A stretch of 64,000 nucleotides of DNA from Streptomyces sp. NBC_00335 (GTDB lineage: Bacteria > Actinomycetota > Actinomycetes > Streptomycetales > Streptomycetaceae). Within the stretch, counting starts at the first letter, position 1, and every line of letters begins with the position of its first letter. The stretch lies in NCBI RefSeq assembly GCF_036127095.1, contig NZ_CP108006.1:5013501-5077500 (forward strand), given 5' to 3'. Positions 6,883 to 15,555 of this stretch are shown piece after piece. The translations under genes were made by a program, and so were the position numbers. The notes under the pieces are model-generated. The model searched no databases, had not been told where the DNA came from, and saw nothing but the letters and a program-made list of their open reading frames with translations.

Positions 6883-8091
6883 GTGCCGACACAGCCTTCT
6901 TCACCTCCTCCTTCTCCCTCCCCTTCCCGGCCTCCGGCCGTCCTCCACCTCGTCCAGCCGGTCGAGGGCGGGGTCGCCCGCGTCGTCGTCGACCTCGTAC
7001 GCGCCCAGTCCGCGGCCGGCCTGCGGACCTACGTCGGCTGCCCGCGCGGCGGACAGCTCGCGGACGCCGCCCGCGAGGCCGGGGCCGAGGTGCTCACCTG
7101 GCGTGCCGGGCGGGCCCCCGGACCGGGCCTGGCCGCCGAAGTGCTCGGCGCGCGCCGCCTGATCGGCCGGGTCCGGCCCGACATCCTGCACGCCCACAGC
7201 GCCAAGGCCGGCCTCGCCGGACGGCTCGCCGTCCGCGGGTCCGTCCCGACCGTCTTCCAGCCGCACGCCTGGTCCTTCGACGCCGTGGGCGGGGCCACCG
7301 CCGCGCTCGCGCTGCGCTGGGAGCGCTTCGGGGCCCGTTGGGCCGACCGGGTGCTCTGCGTCAGCGAGGCCGAACGCCGCACCGGCGAGTCCGAGGGGAT
7401 CGCCGCCCGCTGGTCGGTGATCCGCAACGGCGTCGACCTCCGCCACTTCCGCCCCGGCGGCCCGGACCCCGTCCGGGACAAGGCCAGGGCCCGCGCCGAA
7501 CTTCCGCTCCCCGCCGCCTTCCTGGGGGAGGGGCCGCTCGCCGTCTGCGTCGGCCGGCTCTGCCAGCAGAAGGGGCAGGACGTCCTGCTGCGTGCCTGGC
7601 CGGAACTGCTCGGAGCCGTTCCCGGGGCCCGTCTGGTGCTCGTCGGGGACGGCCCCGACATGGAACGGCTGCGCCGCGGGGCCCCGCCCTCGGTCCACTT
7701 CGCGGGGGCCGCCTTCGACATCCGGCCGTGGCTTCGGGCCGCCGATCTCGTTGTACTGCCGTCGCGGTGGGAAGGCATGGCGCTCGCCCCGCTCGAAGCC
7801 ATGGCCTGTGGCCGACCGGTTCTGGTCTCCGACGTCAGCGGTGCCAGGGAGAGCCTCCCGCCCGGCCAGGGACGGCTGTGCCTGGTGGAACCGGAGGACC
7901 CGACGGCCCTGGCCAAGGCCCTGGGCGGGCTGCTCGCCGAGCCGCGGCTGCTCGCCGCACTCGGGGAACAGGCCGAGCGGCACGCGCGGATGGAATTCGA
8001 CGTGCGGCGCACCACGGACGCGGTCACCGGTCTGTATCACGAACTGCTGGGCAGGCCCCGGCCCTTGAACCAGGAGCGCATCAGCCGATGA
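6883..8091 (+). CDS. GT4-family glycosyltransferase
   Basis: A 402-residue GT-B protein. I place the start at GTG 6883, preceded by GCAGGAG; an in-frame ATG at 6829 lies inside the previous gene. The N-terminal Rossmann half has HLVQPVEGGVARVVVDLV and ILHAHSAKAGLAGRLA. The C-terminal half carries the GT4 donor-site features: CVGRLCQQKGQDVLL, LVLVGDGPDM and PSRWEGMALAPLEAMACG, the E-x7-E motif. It is a cytoplasmic, retaining sugar transferase that adds a nucleotide-sugar-derived residue to a lipid-linked acceptor. Its stop overlaps the start of the sugar phosphotransferase (ATGA), so the two are translationally coupled. Donor and acceptor cannot be read from the sequence. Confidence 0.9.
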   Translation: MPTQPSSPPPSPSPSRPPAVLHLVQPVEGGVARVVVDLVRAQSAAGLRTYVGCPRGGQLADAAREAGAEVLTWRAGRAPGPGLAAEVLGARRLIGRVRPDILHAHSAKAGLAGRLAVRGSVPTVFQPHAWSFDAVGGATAALALRWERFGARWADRVLCVSEAERRTGESEGIAARWSVIRNGVDLRHFRPGGPDPVRDKARARAELPLPAAFLGEGPLAVCVGRLCQQKGQDVLLRAWPELLGAVPGARLVLVGDGPDMERLRRGAPPSVHFAGAAFDIRPWLRAADLVVLPSRWEGMALAPLEAMACGRPVLVSDVSGARESLPPGQGRLCLVEPEDPTALAKALGGLLAEPRLLAALGEQAERHARMEFDVRRTTDAVTGLYHELLGRPRPLNQERISR

Positions 8092-9680
8092 CGATGGACA
8101 GCGCACCCGCCCGGCACACCGGGCAGGGCGGTACGGGGCCCGGCGGCATCACCGGCATCACCAGTGGTGCCGGCGTGACCGGCACGAGCACCGCCGGCGC
8201 CGCCGCCGCGACCAGTACGGCCACCAGTACCGCCGCCGGCGTCACCGCCGTCCGCCGTTCCGTGACCGCCATCCACCCCCCGCGCGGGCCCAGGGCCGAC
8301 CGCGCCCGGGCCACCGTACGGCCGGGGCGGGTGCGCCGCCGGGACGGCATCGCCCCGCTGCTGGCCGCCGACGCCTTCGCCGCCGCGGCGACGGTGGCGG
8401 CGCTGCCCGGAGCGGAGCTGCCCCTCGGGGCGGCCGCTCCCCTCGCCCTGGCCCTGGTCGGGCTGCACGCGCAGGCCGGGCTGTACCGGCCTCGGCTCGC
8501 CCCCTCCGCGCTCCTCGAACTGCCCGCGCTCGCCGGGCGGGCCGCCGCCGTGTGGTGCGCGGCCGCCGCCGTGCTGGCCGCCGCCGCCCCGGGCGACGCC
8601 CTGGGCTGGAGCGCGCTGCTCGGCGCCGTCTGCGTCCAGGTCGTACTGGCCTGCGCGGGGCGCGGAGTCGTCAACCAGCTCCGCCGCCGCACCCGCGCCC
8701 GCCGTCCCGCCTCCGCGCTGGTCGTCGGACCCGGCGCCGGGGCGAGCGCGGTCGCCGCCGCCCTGCACGGGCGCCCCGAGTACGGACTGCGCCCCGTGGG
8801 GCTCGCGGACACCGGGACCGACGGGGAGGGGGCCGCGGGAGTGCCCGTACTGGCCACCCACGAGGACATCCGGCGGGCCGTCATCCAGAACTCCGTCCGG
8901 CACGCCGTCTTCACCCGCCCGCCCGAGGCCGACGAACGCACGGCCTCCCTGGTCCGGCTCTTCCACGACCACGGCTGCCGGCTCTGGCTCGCCGACCCGG
9001 CGGGCACCGCCAAGGTCACCGGGATGCGCGTCGCGCAGCCCGCAGACCAGCTGTGGGGGTACGCCGTGCAGCCGCTGCTGCCGCGTCCGGGCCGGCCGGT
9101 CGAGCGGTACGCGAAGCGGGTCATCGACTCCTCGCTCGCCGCGATCGCGCTGCTCGCCGCCGCGCCCGTGATGGGCGTCTGCGCGCTGGCCGTACGGATC
9201 TCCGACGGGCCCGGGGTGATCTTCCGGCAGGAGCGGGTCGGGCTGTACGGACGCCCCTTCACCCTGCTGAAGTTCCGCACCCTGCGCGCCGACGCGCACG
9301 AGTCCGCCACCCGCTGGACGGTCGCGGGCGACTGCCGGATGAGCCCGGTCGGCTCCTTCCTGCGCAAGTCCTCGCTGGACGAGCTGCCGCAGCTGTGGAA
9401 CGTGGTCACGGGTGACATGAGCCTGGTCGGTCCGCGCCCCGAACGGCCCTTCTTCGTGGCCAAGTTCAGCAGCGTCCACCCCGGGTACGAGGCCCGGCAC
9501 CGGATGCCGGTCGGCATCACCGGCCTCGCCCAGATCAACGGGCTGCGCGGGGACACCTCCATCGAGGACCGGGCGCGCTTCGACAACCACTACATCGACA
9601 CCTGGTCGCTGTGGCAGGACCTGTGGATCCTGGCCCGCACCGCGGCCTCCTTCTTCCGCTTCCGGCTGGGGGGCAGCTAA
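8088..9680 (+). CDS. polyprenyl-phosphate sugar phosphotransferase (PssY/WcaJ type)
   Basis: A 530-residue membrane protein. The ATG at 8088 overlaps the upstream stop and follows CCAGGAG. After a low-complexity Thr/Ala/Gly N-terminus there are about four transmembrane helices, then a Rossmann-like CoA-binding-type fold (SALVVGPGAGASAVAAAL). The C-terminal bacterial sugar transferase domain starts near KRVIDSSLAAIALL. Diagnostic motifs are FRQERVGLYGRPFTLLKFRT, RKSSLDELPQLWNVVTGDMS, VGPRPERP and GITGLAQINGLRG. These enzymes move a sugar-1-phosphate from a UDP-sugar to undecaprenyl phosphate, the first step of exopolysaccharide repeat-unit assembly. The priming role fits the flippase and polymerase-like genes downstream. 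Confidence 0.92.
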   Translation: MTMDSAPARHTGQGGTGPGGITGITSGAGVTGTSTAGAAAATSTATSTAAGVTAVRRSVTAIHPPRGPRADRARATVRPGRVRRRDGIAPLLAADAFAAAATVAALPGAELPLGAAAPLALALVGLHAQAGLYRPRLAPSALLELPALAGRAAAVWCAAAAVLAAAAPGDALGWSALLGAVCVQVVLACAGRGVVNQLRRRTRARRPASALVVGPGAGASAVAAALHGRPEYGLRPVGLADTGTDGEGAAGVPVLATHEDIRRAVIQNSVRHAVFTRPPEADERTASLVRLFHDHGCRLWLADPAGTAKVTGMRVAQPADQLWGYAVQPLLPRPGRPVERYAKRVIDSSLAAIALLAAAPVMGVCALAVRISDGPGVIFRQERVGLYGRPFTLLKFRTLRADAHESATRWTVAGDCRMSPVGSFLRKSSLDELPQLWNVVTGDMSLVGPRPERPFFVAKFSSVHPGYEARHRMPVGITGLAQINGLRGDTSIEDRARFDNHYIDTWSLWQDLWILARTAASFFRFRLGGS

Positions 9681-9683
9681 AGC

Positions 9684-11156
9684 ATGAGCCTTGCCGCACC
9701 GACGTCCCCGACGTCATGGTCCTGCCCGGACACCGCCGATCTGCTGCGCCGGCACTGGCCGCTGCTGCCGCTCGCCGCGACCGTACTGGCCCTGCTGGTC
9801 CCCGTGCCGGCGGGTGACGCCACCGCCTCCGGGAAGGTCGGTCCGGCCGACGCCGCCTCGCTGCTGCTCGTCTTCGTCTGCGCGGTCCAGGCCCTGCGGG
9901 GCCGGGTCCGGCCGCTGAGCCCGCTGGGGGTGACCGTCCTCGGCCTCCCGGCCGTCGGGCTCGCCGTCGCGACGGTGACCGCGGGGGACCCGTACGCGGC
10001 CCTGCCCGGGTTCGTGCGCTACCTCCAGGTGTTCGTGCTGGTCCCGGCGGCGATCGTGCTGCTGGTGCGCAGCGCCTCGGAGTTCCGGCTGGCCGCGGGG
10101 TGCTTCGTGGTGCTGGCACTGGTCCAGGGAGCGGTGGGCGTGGTGCAGTTCGCCACCCACACCGGGGCCTCGTACCAGGGCGAGGACATCCGCGCCGTGG
10201 GCACCTTCGGACCCGGCGACGTCATGGGCATGGCCACGGTCGTGGCCTACGGCCTGGTCGTCGCGACGGCCGGCGCGCTCGCGCCGGGGCTCCCGGCGCG
10301 GGTCCGGCGGGCCTCGGGCGCGGCGGCGCTGGTCCTGGTGCTCCCGCTGGTGCTGTCCTTCAGCCGGGGTGCCTGGATCGCGACCTTCGCCGCGGCCGGG
10401 CTGGTGATGGCGCTGGCCGGGATCCGGCGGGCACTGAAGGTGCTCCTCGCCCTGGCCGCCGCCGGGGTGGTGCTCGTGGGCGGCTTCGGCGTCGGCTCCG
10501 CGATGGTCGCGGAGCGGCTGAACTCGATCACGCAGGTCTCCGACGCCCCCGACCAGTCGGTCACCGACCGCTACACGATGTGGGCCGCGGCCGGGTCGAT
10601 GTGGCGCGAGATGCCGGCGGTGGGGGTGGGGCTGAAGGGATTCCCGGCCAACCGGGACTCGCACTCCGGGCTGGCGCTGTCCTCCGGCAGCGACACCGCG
10701 GGCGCGGGACAGGGCTACATCCGCCAGCCGCTGCTGTCCCCGCACAACATGTACCTGCTGGTGCTGAGCGAGCAGGGGCTGATCGGGCTCATCGCCCTGA
10801 CGGGCGGCTGGCTGGCCCTGCTGGTGGCCGGCCTGCGGCGGTGCCTGTCGGGATCCTCCGCGGTACGGGACTGCGGGCTGGTCGCGACCGGCCTGCTCGT
10901 GTGGCAGCTCACCGACTTCCTCTACGCGGACATCGGGGGCCCGTCGACCGTCCTGACCGGAGTGATCATCGGCCTGGCGGCCTGGTGGGCCCTCCCCTCC
11001 GGGGGCGGAACCGGTGAGCTCGTCCCCGCCGGCCGGGCCCGTGTCGGGGCCCGTGTCCGTGCCCGTGGACGCAGGCGCGCCGACGCGGCCGCCTCCGGTC
11101 GCGGTCCGGGCGCGCCCGCCCGGGCCGCGGTCCCCGAGGGTGCGGCCGGCCGGTGA
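9684..11156 (+). CDS. O-antigen ligase/polymerase-like (Wzy/WaaL) membrane protein
   Basis: A 490-residue protein with about eleven hydrophobic helices. It has the large extracytoplasmic loop typical of the Wzy_C superfamily (RLNSITQVSDAPDQSVTDRY to SPHNMYLLVLSEQGLIGL), including the family pattern PHNxYL and an upstream R-Y-x-MW. Such proteins polymerise or ligate lipid-linked oligosaccharides outside the membrane. A basic, Ala/Arg/Gly-rich tail of about 45 residues follows the last helix. The ATG at 9684 is 3 nt after the previous stop, behind GGGGGG. Its GTGA stop overlaps the annotated start of the flippase gene. Polymerase versus ligase cannot be separated by eye. Confidence 0.85.
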   Translation: MSLAAPTSPTSWSCPDTADLLRRHWPLLPLAATVLALLVPVPAGDATASGKVGPADAASLLLVFVCAVQALRGRVRPLSPLGVTVLGLPAVGLAVATVTAGDPYAALPGFVRYLQVFVLVPAAIVLLVRSASEFRLAAGCFVVLALVQGAVGVVQFATHTGASYQGEDIRAVGTFGPGDVMGMATVVAYGLVVATAGALAPGLPARVRRASGAAALVLVLPLVLSFSRGAWIATFAAAGLVMALAGIRRALKVLLALAAAGVVLVGGFGVGSAMVAERLNSITQVSDAPDQSVTDRYTMWAAAGSMWREMPAVGVGLKGFPANRDSHSGLALSSGSDTAGAGQGYIRQPLLSPHNMYLLVLSEQGLIGLIALTGGWLALLVAGLRRCLSGSSAVRDCGLVATGLLVWQLTDFLYADIGGPSTVLTGVIIGLAAWWALPSGGGTGELVPAGRARVGARVRARGRRRADAAASGRGPGAPARAAVPEGAAGR

Positions 11157-13294
11157 CGGATACGACGCCCTGGCGGCGGCCCGCAGCCGCGGCGACCGAG
11201 GTCGCCGCGGCTGCGGGCCGTCCGACGCACCCGCCCCTGCCCCCCGCGGCCACCGCTGCGCCGTCCATGGGGCAGGCCGAGATGACGAGCCGCGTGGCCG
11301 CCTCCGGCGGGCCGCTGTCCGCCGGACGCGGCGCCGCGCACGTGGGCATGCCCGCCCCCGCCGGCGACGCCGGAGCCGGCCGTGTCGTGGCCACCGGCCG
11401 CCCCGGCCCGGGACTCGACCGGGCCGCCGTCGCTCCGGGTCCGGGGCCCGCCGGGTCCGTCGGGACCGCGCCGCCGGGCGGGGAGCCGGGCGCCGCGGAA
11501 GCGGTGCGCGGGCCCGTACTGGGCCCTGCGGCGGCCGGGTCCCTGCGGGCCGGGCCGGGCCGGGATCCGGGCGCCGCCGCCGGGCGGGACGACGGCGTGC
11601 GCGCCGCGGCCGGGGGCGGGCGCCGGGACGGTGGCCCCGAGGAGCCGGCCGACGGGGCCCGCTCGGGGAGCGGCGGCGCGCTCGCCAAGGCGGCCGCGGT
11701 CACCGCCGGACTCACCGCCGCCGGGGCCGTGTTCGGGCTGGTCCGCGACCAGACCATCGCGCACCTCTTCGGAGCCGGGCACGACAGCGACGCCTTCCTC
11801 ATCGCCTGGACCGTCCCCGAGATGGCCTCGACGCTGCTCATCGAGGACGCCATGGCCCTGCTGATGGTGCCCGCCTTCAGCTACGCCCTGGCCCGCCGGG
11901 CCTCCAGCAGGGCCGGGCTCACCCGGCAGGAGGCCCGCGCGCAGGATCCCGTACGCCTGCTCGTGGGGGCCACGCTGCCGCGGCTGCTGGTGCTCCTGGC
12001 CGCCGTGGCCTCCGTGCTCATCGTCGCCGCGCCGCTCGTCGTGGGCGTGCTCGCGCCGGGGCTGCCCGACCCCGGGCTCGCCGTCGAATGCACCCGGTGG
12101 ACCGCTCTGACCGTGCTGTCCTTCGGAGTGGCCGGCTACTTCAGCGCCGCACTCAGAGCGCACCGCTCCTTCGTGCCGCCCGCCGCCATCTACGTGTCCT
12201 ACAACGTCGGCATCATCGGGACCATGGTCGCCCTGCACGCCCTGTGGGGGGTGCGCGCCGCGGCCGCCGGGGTCGCCGTCGGCGGAGTGCTGATGGTCCT
12301 GGTCCAACTGCCCGCCTTCATCCGCAACGTGGGCTTCGGACCGCCCCGGGCCGTGCTGGCTGCGGGTCCCCCGCGCAGCCAGCGCGACCGGGACCGGCCG
12401 ACGCTGATCGCCTTCGGGGTCATCGCCCCGGTCATCTTCTTCGCCGTGTTCCGCCAGTCCCAGGTGCTCGTCGAGCGGTTCCTCGCCGCCGGGCTGCCGC
12501 CCGGGGCCATCTCGCACCTCAACTACGCCCAAAAAGTCGCGCAGATGCCCATGGTGCTCTCCCTCATGATCTGCACCGTCACCTTCCCCGTGGTCGCCCA
12601 GGCCATGGCCGGCGGGGAGCGGGAGAAGGCCCGCAGGCGGGTCGAGCAGGACCTCGCGCTCGCCTCGCTCGCCGTCCTCATGGGCACCGCACTCGTCATC
12701 GGGTACGCCCCCCAGATCATCCACGTCCTCTTCGAACGCGGGGCGTTCACCCACGCCGACACCGAGGCCACCGCCTCCGTCATGCGGGTCTACGGCCTCG
12801 GGCTGCTCGGCCACTGCCTCGTCGGGGCGCTCTCGCGGCCCTTCTTCTCCACCGCCCGGCCCACCTGGTTCCCCGCCCTCGCCATGGGCGCCGGACTCCT
12901 CGTCAACATCGTCGCCGGAGCCTTCGCCGTCGGCTGGTGGGGCACCTACGGGATCGCCGCCGCCAACGCCGCCGGCATCTCCACCACCGCGGCGCTGCTG
13001 CTCACCGGCCTCGGCTCGCGGATCATCGCCATCCAGGTCCGCCGGGTCGCCATCAGTATCGGCCGGCTCTCCGTCGCGGCCCTCGCCGCCTGCGCCACCG
13101 GCTGGATCGCCGGGCCGATGATCCCCGACCCGCTGGTCAGCGCCGCCCTCGGCTGCCTGCTGGTCCCGGCCATGTTCGGAGCCACCGGCATGGCCATGAG
13201 GGCCCTGGAGGTCACCGCCCTGCCGGGCCAGCTCGCCCAGCTCACCGCTCACCTCACCTCCCAGCTCACCCAGAGGTTCCGCAATGTCCGCTGA
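11153..13294 (+). CDS. MurJ/MviN-family lipid-linked oligosaccharide flippase
   Basis: Up to 713 residues if the overlapping GTG at 11153 is used. The first 170 or so are low-complexity Ala/Gly/Pro/Arg. The family core then begins at KAAAVTAAGLTAAG-like sequence, with GLVRDQTIAHLFGAGHDSDAF, PEMASTLLIEDAMALLMVPA and about 14 helices to the end. MurJ proteins flip lipid-linked precursors across the membrane. Its place inside a glycan cluster suggests the cargo is the exopolysaccharide repeat unit rather than lipid II. A perfect 20-bp hairpin lies only 24 nt after the GTG (11177-11220), so a downstream start such as ATG 11267 must be considered. It overlaps the deacetylase gene by 11 nt. Confidence 0.88.
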   Translation: MTDTTPWRRPAAAATEVAAAAGRPTHPPLPPAATAAPSMGQAEMTSRVAASGGPLSAGRGAAHVGMPAPAGDAGAGRVVATGRPGPGLDRAAVAPGPGPAGSVGTAPPGGEPGAAEAVRGPVLGPAAAGSLRAGPGRDPGAAAGRDDGVRAAAGGGRRDGGPEEPADGARSGSGGALAKAAAVTAGLTAAGAVFGLVRDQTIAHLFGAGHDSDAFLIAWTVPEMASTLLIEDAMALLMVPAFSYALARRASSRAGLTRQEARAQDPVRLLVGATLPRLLVLLAAVASVLIVAAPLVVGVLAPGLPDPGLAVECTRWTALTVLSFGVAGYFSAALRAHRSFVPPAAIYVSYNVGIIGTMVALHALWGVRAAAAGVAVGGVLMVLVQLPAFIRNVGFGPPRAVLAAGPPRSQRDRDRPTLIAFGVIAPVIFFAVFRQSQVLVERFLAAGLPPGAISHLNYAQKVAQMPMVLSLMICTVTFPVVAQAMAGGEREKARRRVEQDLALASLAVLMGTALVIGYAPQIIHVLFERGAFTHADTEATASVMRVYGLGLLGHCLVGALSRPFFSTARPTWFPALAMGAGLLVNIVAGAFAVGWWGTYGIAAANAAGISTTAALLLTGLGSRIIAIQVRRVAISIGRLSVAALAACATGWIAGPMIPDPLVSAALGCLLVPAMFGATGMAMRALEVTALPGQLAQLTAHLTSQLTQRFRNVR
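11177..11220. terminator. perfect 20-bp hairpin inside the flippase 5' end
   Basis: The arms 11177-11196 and 11201-11220 are exact complements around a CGAG loop. It sits just after the ligase-like stop and within the predicted flippase N-terminus. It looks like an intrinsic terminator or attenuator, or an mRNA structure limiting flippase expression. Confidence 0.6.
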
Positions 13295-14060
13295 CACCGA
13301 AACGGCGCCCCGCGCCGCGGCGGCCCCCGCCCGCCGCACCGGCGCGCCGTGGGTCCTGATGTACCACTCCGTCGCCGAGTTCACCGATCCCGCGGAGGAC
13401 CCGTACGGCATCACCGTCACCCCGCACGCGCTGGAGGCCCAGCTGCTGTGGCTGCGCTCCCGGGAGCTGCGCGGGGTGTCCGTCGGCGAGCTGCTGCGGG
13501 CCCGCGCCGCCGGACGGGGCGCCGGGCTGGTCGGGCTGACCTTCGACGACGGCTACACCGACTTCCTGACCCGCGCGCTGCCGCTGCTGCGCCGCTACGA
13601 CTGCACCGCCACCCTCTTCGTCCTGCCCGGGCGGCTCGGCGTGGACAACGTCTGGGACCCGCTCGGCCCCCGCAAGCCCCTCCTCACCGCCGAGGGCATC
13701 CGCGAAGTCGCCGCCGCCGGACAGGAGATCGGCTCGCACGGGCTGCTCCACCAGGACCTCACCGCGGCCCCCGACGACGTACTGGCGCAGGAGCTGCGCG
13801 GCAGCCGCGAGCTGATCCGGGAGCTGACCGGGACGCTGCCCGCCGGATTCTGCTACCCGTACGGGCACCTCGACGCGCGGGTCGTCGCCGCGACCCGGGC
13901 CGCCGGGTACGGGTACGCCTGCGCCATCGACCCCGGCCGGCTCGCCGGACCCCACGCGATGCCCCGCACCCACATCAGCCAGGCCGACGGCGGCCCCCGC
14001 CTGCGGATCAAGCAGGTGCGCCACCAGGTGCGCGAGCTGCGGCGGGCGGTGCACCTGTGA
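13284..14060 (+). CDS. NodB-domain polysaccharide deacetylase
   Basis: A 258-residue cytoplasmic-looking CE4-family protein (no signal peptide). It has PWVLMYHSVA at the first strand, LTFDDGYTDF with the catalytic DD pair, SHGLLHQDL with the metal-binding H-x3-H, and a later FCYPYGHLD motif. These enzymes remove N-acetyl groups from amino sugars in glycans. Lack of export signals suggests action on a lipid-linked intermediate before flipping, although the family also includes enzymes with other substrates. The ATG overlaps the flippase end by 11 nt, and the stop overlaps the next glycosyltransferase (GTGA), so it belongs to one operon. Confidence 0.9.
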   Translation: MSADTETAPRAAAAPARRTGAPWVLMYHSVAEFTDPAEDPYGITVTPHALEAQLLWLRSRELRGVSVGELLRARAAGRGAGLVGLTFDDGYTDFLTRALPLLRRYDCTATLFVLPGRLGVDNVWDPLGPRKPLLTAEGIREVAAAGQEIGSHGLLHQDLTAAPDDVLAQELRGSRELIRELTGTLPAGFCYPYGHLDARVVAATRAAGYGYACAIDPGRLAGPHAMPRTHISQADGGPRLRIKQVRHQVRELRRAVHL

Positions 14061-15487
14061 GCCCCGGGAAGGTGCTGCACGTCATCACGGGGCTCGGCGT
14101 CGGCGGAGCCGAACAGCAACTGCGGCTGCTGCTGCGGCACATGCCGATGCGCTGCGACGTCCTGACGCTGACCAACCCAGGGCCGGTCGCGGAGGGGCTG
14201 CGCGCGGACGGGGTGCGGGTCGTGCACCTCGGGATGCGCGGCAACCGCGACCTGGGGGCGATGCCGAAGCTGGTCAAGTTCATCCGGCGGGGCCGCTACG
14301 ACCTGGTCCACACCCACCTGTACCGGGCCTGCGTGTACGGGCGCCTCGCGGCCCGGCTCGCGGGCGTACGGGTGAGCGTGGCGACCGAACACTCCCTGGG
14401 CGCGGGCGAGATCGAGGGCCGCCCGCTGACGGGCGGGGTGCGCGGCCTGTACCTGGCGAGCGAGCGGCTGGGAGCCGCGACCGTGGCCGTATCGGACACC
14501 GTGGCGGCCCGCCTGGAGGCCTGGGGGGTGCCGGCGGGGCGGGTGCACGTGGTGCCGAACGGGATCGAAGCCGTGCGGTTCCGCTTCGACGAGGGCGTAC
14601 GGCGGGCCACCCGGACCCGGACCGGACTGCCCGAACGGGCCTTCGTGGTCGGCGGCGTCGGCCGGCTGGTGCCGGGGAAGCGGTTCGACGTCCTGGTCCG
14701 GGCGGTGGCCGCGCTGCCCGGCGCGCACCTGCTGCTCGCCGGGGACGGGCCGGAGCGGGCGGCGCTGCGCCGGCTCGCCGCGGAGCTCGGGGCGCAGAGC
14801 CGGATCCACCTCCTGGGGGAGCGGGATCCGCTGGGCGACAGCACCGACGGGCGGACCCCGGGGATTCCGGCGCTGCTGGCGGCGATGGACGTGTTCGTGT
14901 CCCCGTCGAAGGAGGAGGCCTTCGGGCTCGCGGTGATCGAGGCGCTGGCGGCGGGGCTGCCGGTGCTGCACGTCACCTGCCCGGCGATCGACGACCTGCC
15001 CGCGGCGCAGGCGCCCGGGGCGCGGCGGATCGGCACCGGCACGGAGGAGCTCGTCGCGGCGCTGCGGGGGCACATGGAGGCCGGCGTCCGGCGGCTGCCG
15101 CCGCCCGGGGTGGTGCGGCGCTACGACATCGGCCGGAGCGCGGAGCAGCTGCTGCGGGTGTACGACCTGGCGATGGCCGGCTCGCCGGCCGGGTCCCGGA
15201 GGGCGGTGGCGCTGCCCGGTCCCGGCCGGGGGTCTCGGGGCGCCGACCCGGCAGGTCCGGACCGTGCGGCGCCGTTGCCGGGGGCCGGCCCCCGGACCCC
15301 TGCTCCTCACACGCCGGAGGTCCTGGATTTGGCCCAGGCCGGCTCGGGCCGTGCGGCGCCGTTGCCGGGGGCCGGCCCCCGGACCCCTGCTCCTCACATG
15401 CCGGAGGGGCTGAGTTTGGCCCGGGAGGGGCTGGATGTGCCCCCGGCGGGGCTGGGTCTGCCCGCCGCCGGTGGCGACATCGGCTGA
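14057..15487 (+). CDS. GT4-family glycosyltransferase with repeat-derived C-terminal tail
   Basis: A 476-residue protein from GTG 14057. The N-terminal half has VLHVITGLGVGGAEQQLRLL and LVHTHLYRACVYGRLAARLAG. The donor domain shows GVGRLVPGKRFDVLV, HLLLAGDGPERAALRRL and VSPSKEEAFGLAVIEALAAG (E-x7-E). The catalytic region ends near residue 375. The last 90 or so residues are low complexity and contain two near-identical 29-residue units (RAAPLPGAGPRTPAPH and following), encoded by two copies of the REP-like element found elsewhere in intergenic DNA. This points to repeat invasion of the 3' end, with extension of the protein. The family call is firm; the tail is unlikely to be catalytic. Confidence 0.9.
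   Translation: MSPGKVLHVITGLGVGGAEQQLRLLLRHMPMRCDVLTLTNPGPVAEGLRADGVRVVHLGMRGNRDLGAMPKLVKFIRRGRYDLVHTHLYRACVYGRLAARLAGVRVSVATEHSLGAGEIEGRPLTGGVRGLYLASERLGAATVAVSDTVAARLEAWGVPAGRVHVVPNGIEAVRFRFDEGVRRATRTRTGLPERAFVVGGVGRLVPGKRFDVLVRAVAALPGAHLLLAGDGPERAALRRLAAELGAQSRIHLLGERDPLGDSTDGRTPGIPALLAAMDVFVSPSKEEAFGLAVIEALAAGLPVLHVTCPAIDDLPAAQAPGARRIGTGTEELVAALRGHMEAGVRRLPPPGVVRRYDIGRSAEQLLRVYDLAMAGSPAGSRRAVALPGPGRGSRGADPAGPDRAAPLPGAGPRTPAPHTPEVLDLAQAGSGRAAPLPGAGPRTPAPHMPEGLSLAREGLDVPPAGLGLPAAGGDIG
15262..15422. repeat. two tandem copies of a GC-rich REP-like element inside a coding region
   Basis: Copies begin at 15264 and 15351, spaced exactly 87 nt (29 codons). Each holds GTGCGGCGCCGTTGCCGGGG, a GGGCCGGCCCCC palindrome, CGGACCCCTGCTCCTCAC and a GCCGGAGG end. 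Related elements lie at 32861-32927 and 39772-39835. Confidence 0.8.
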
Positions 15488-15555
15488 GCCGAACCCGTAG
15501 GGGCCCGGACCGGGTCCCGAAGCAAGTACACGTCCACCAGGAAAGAGGCACGCAC

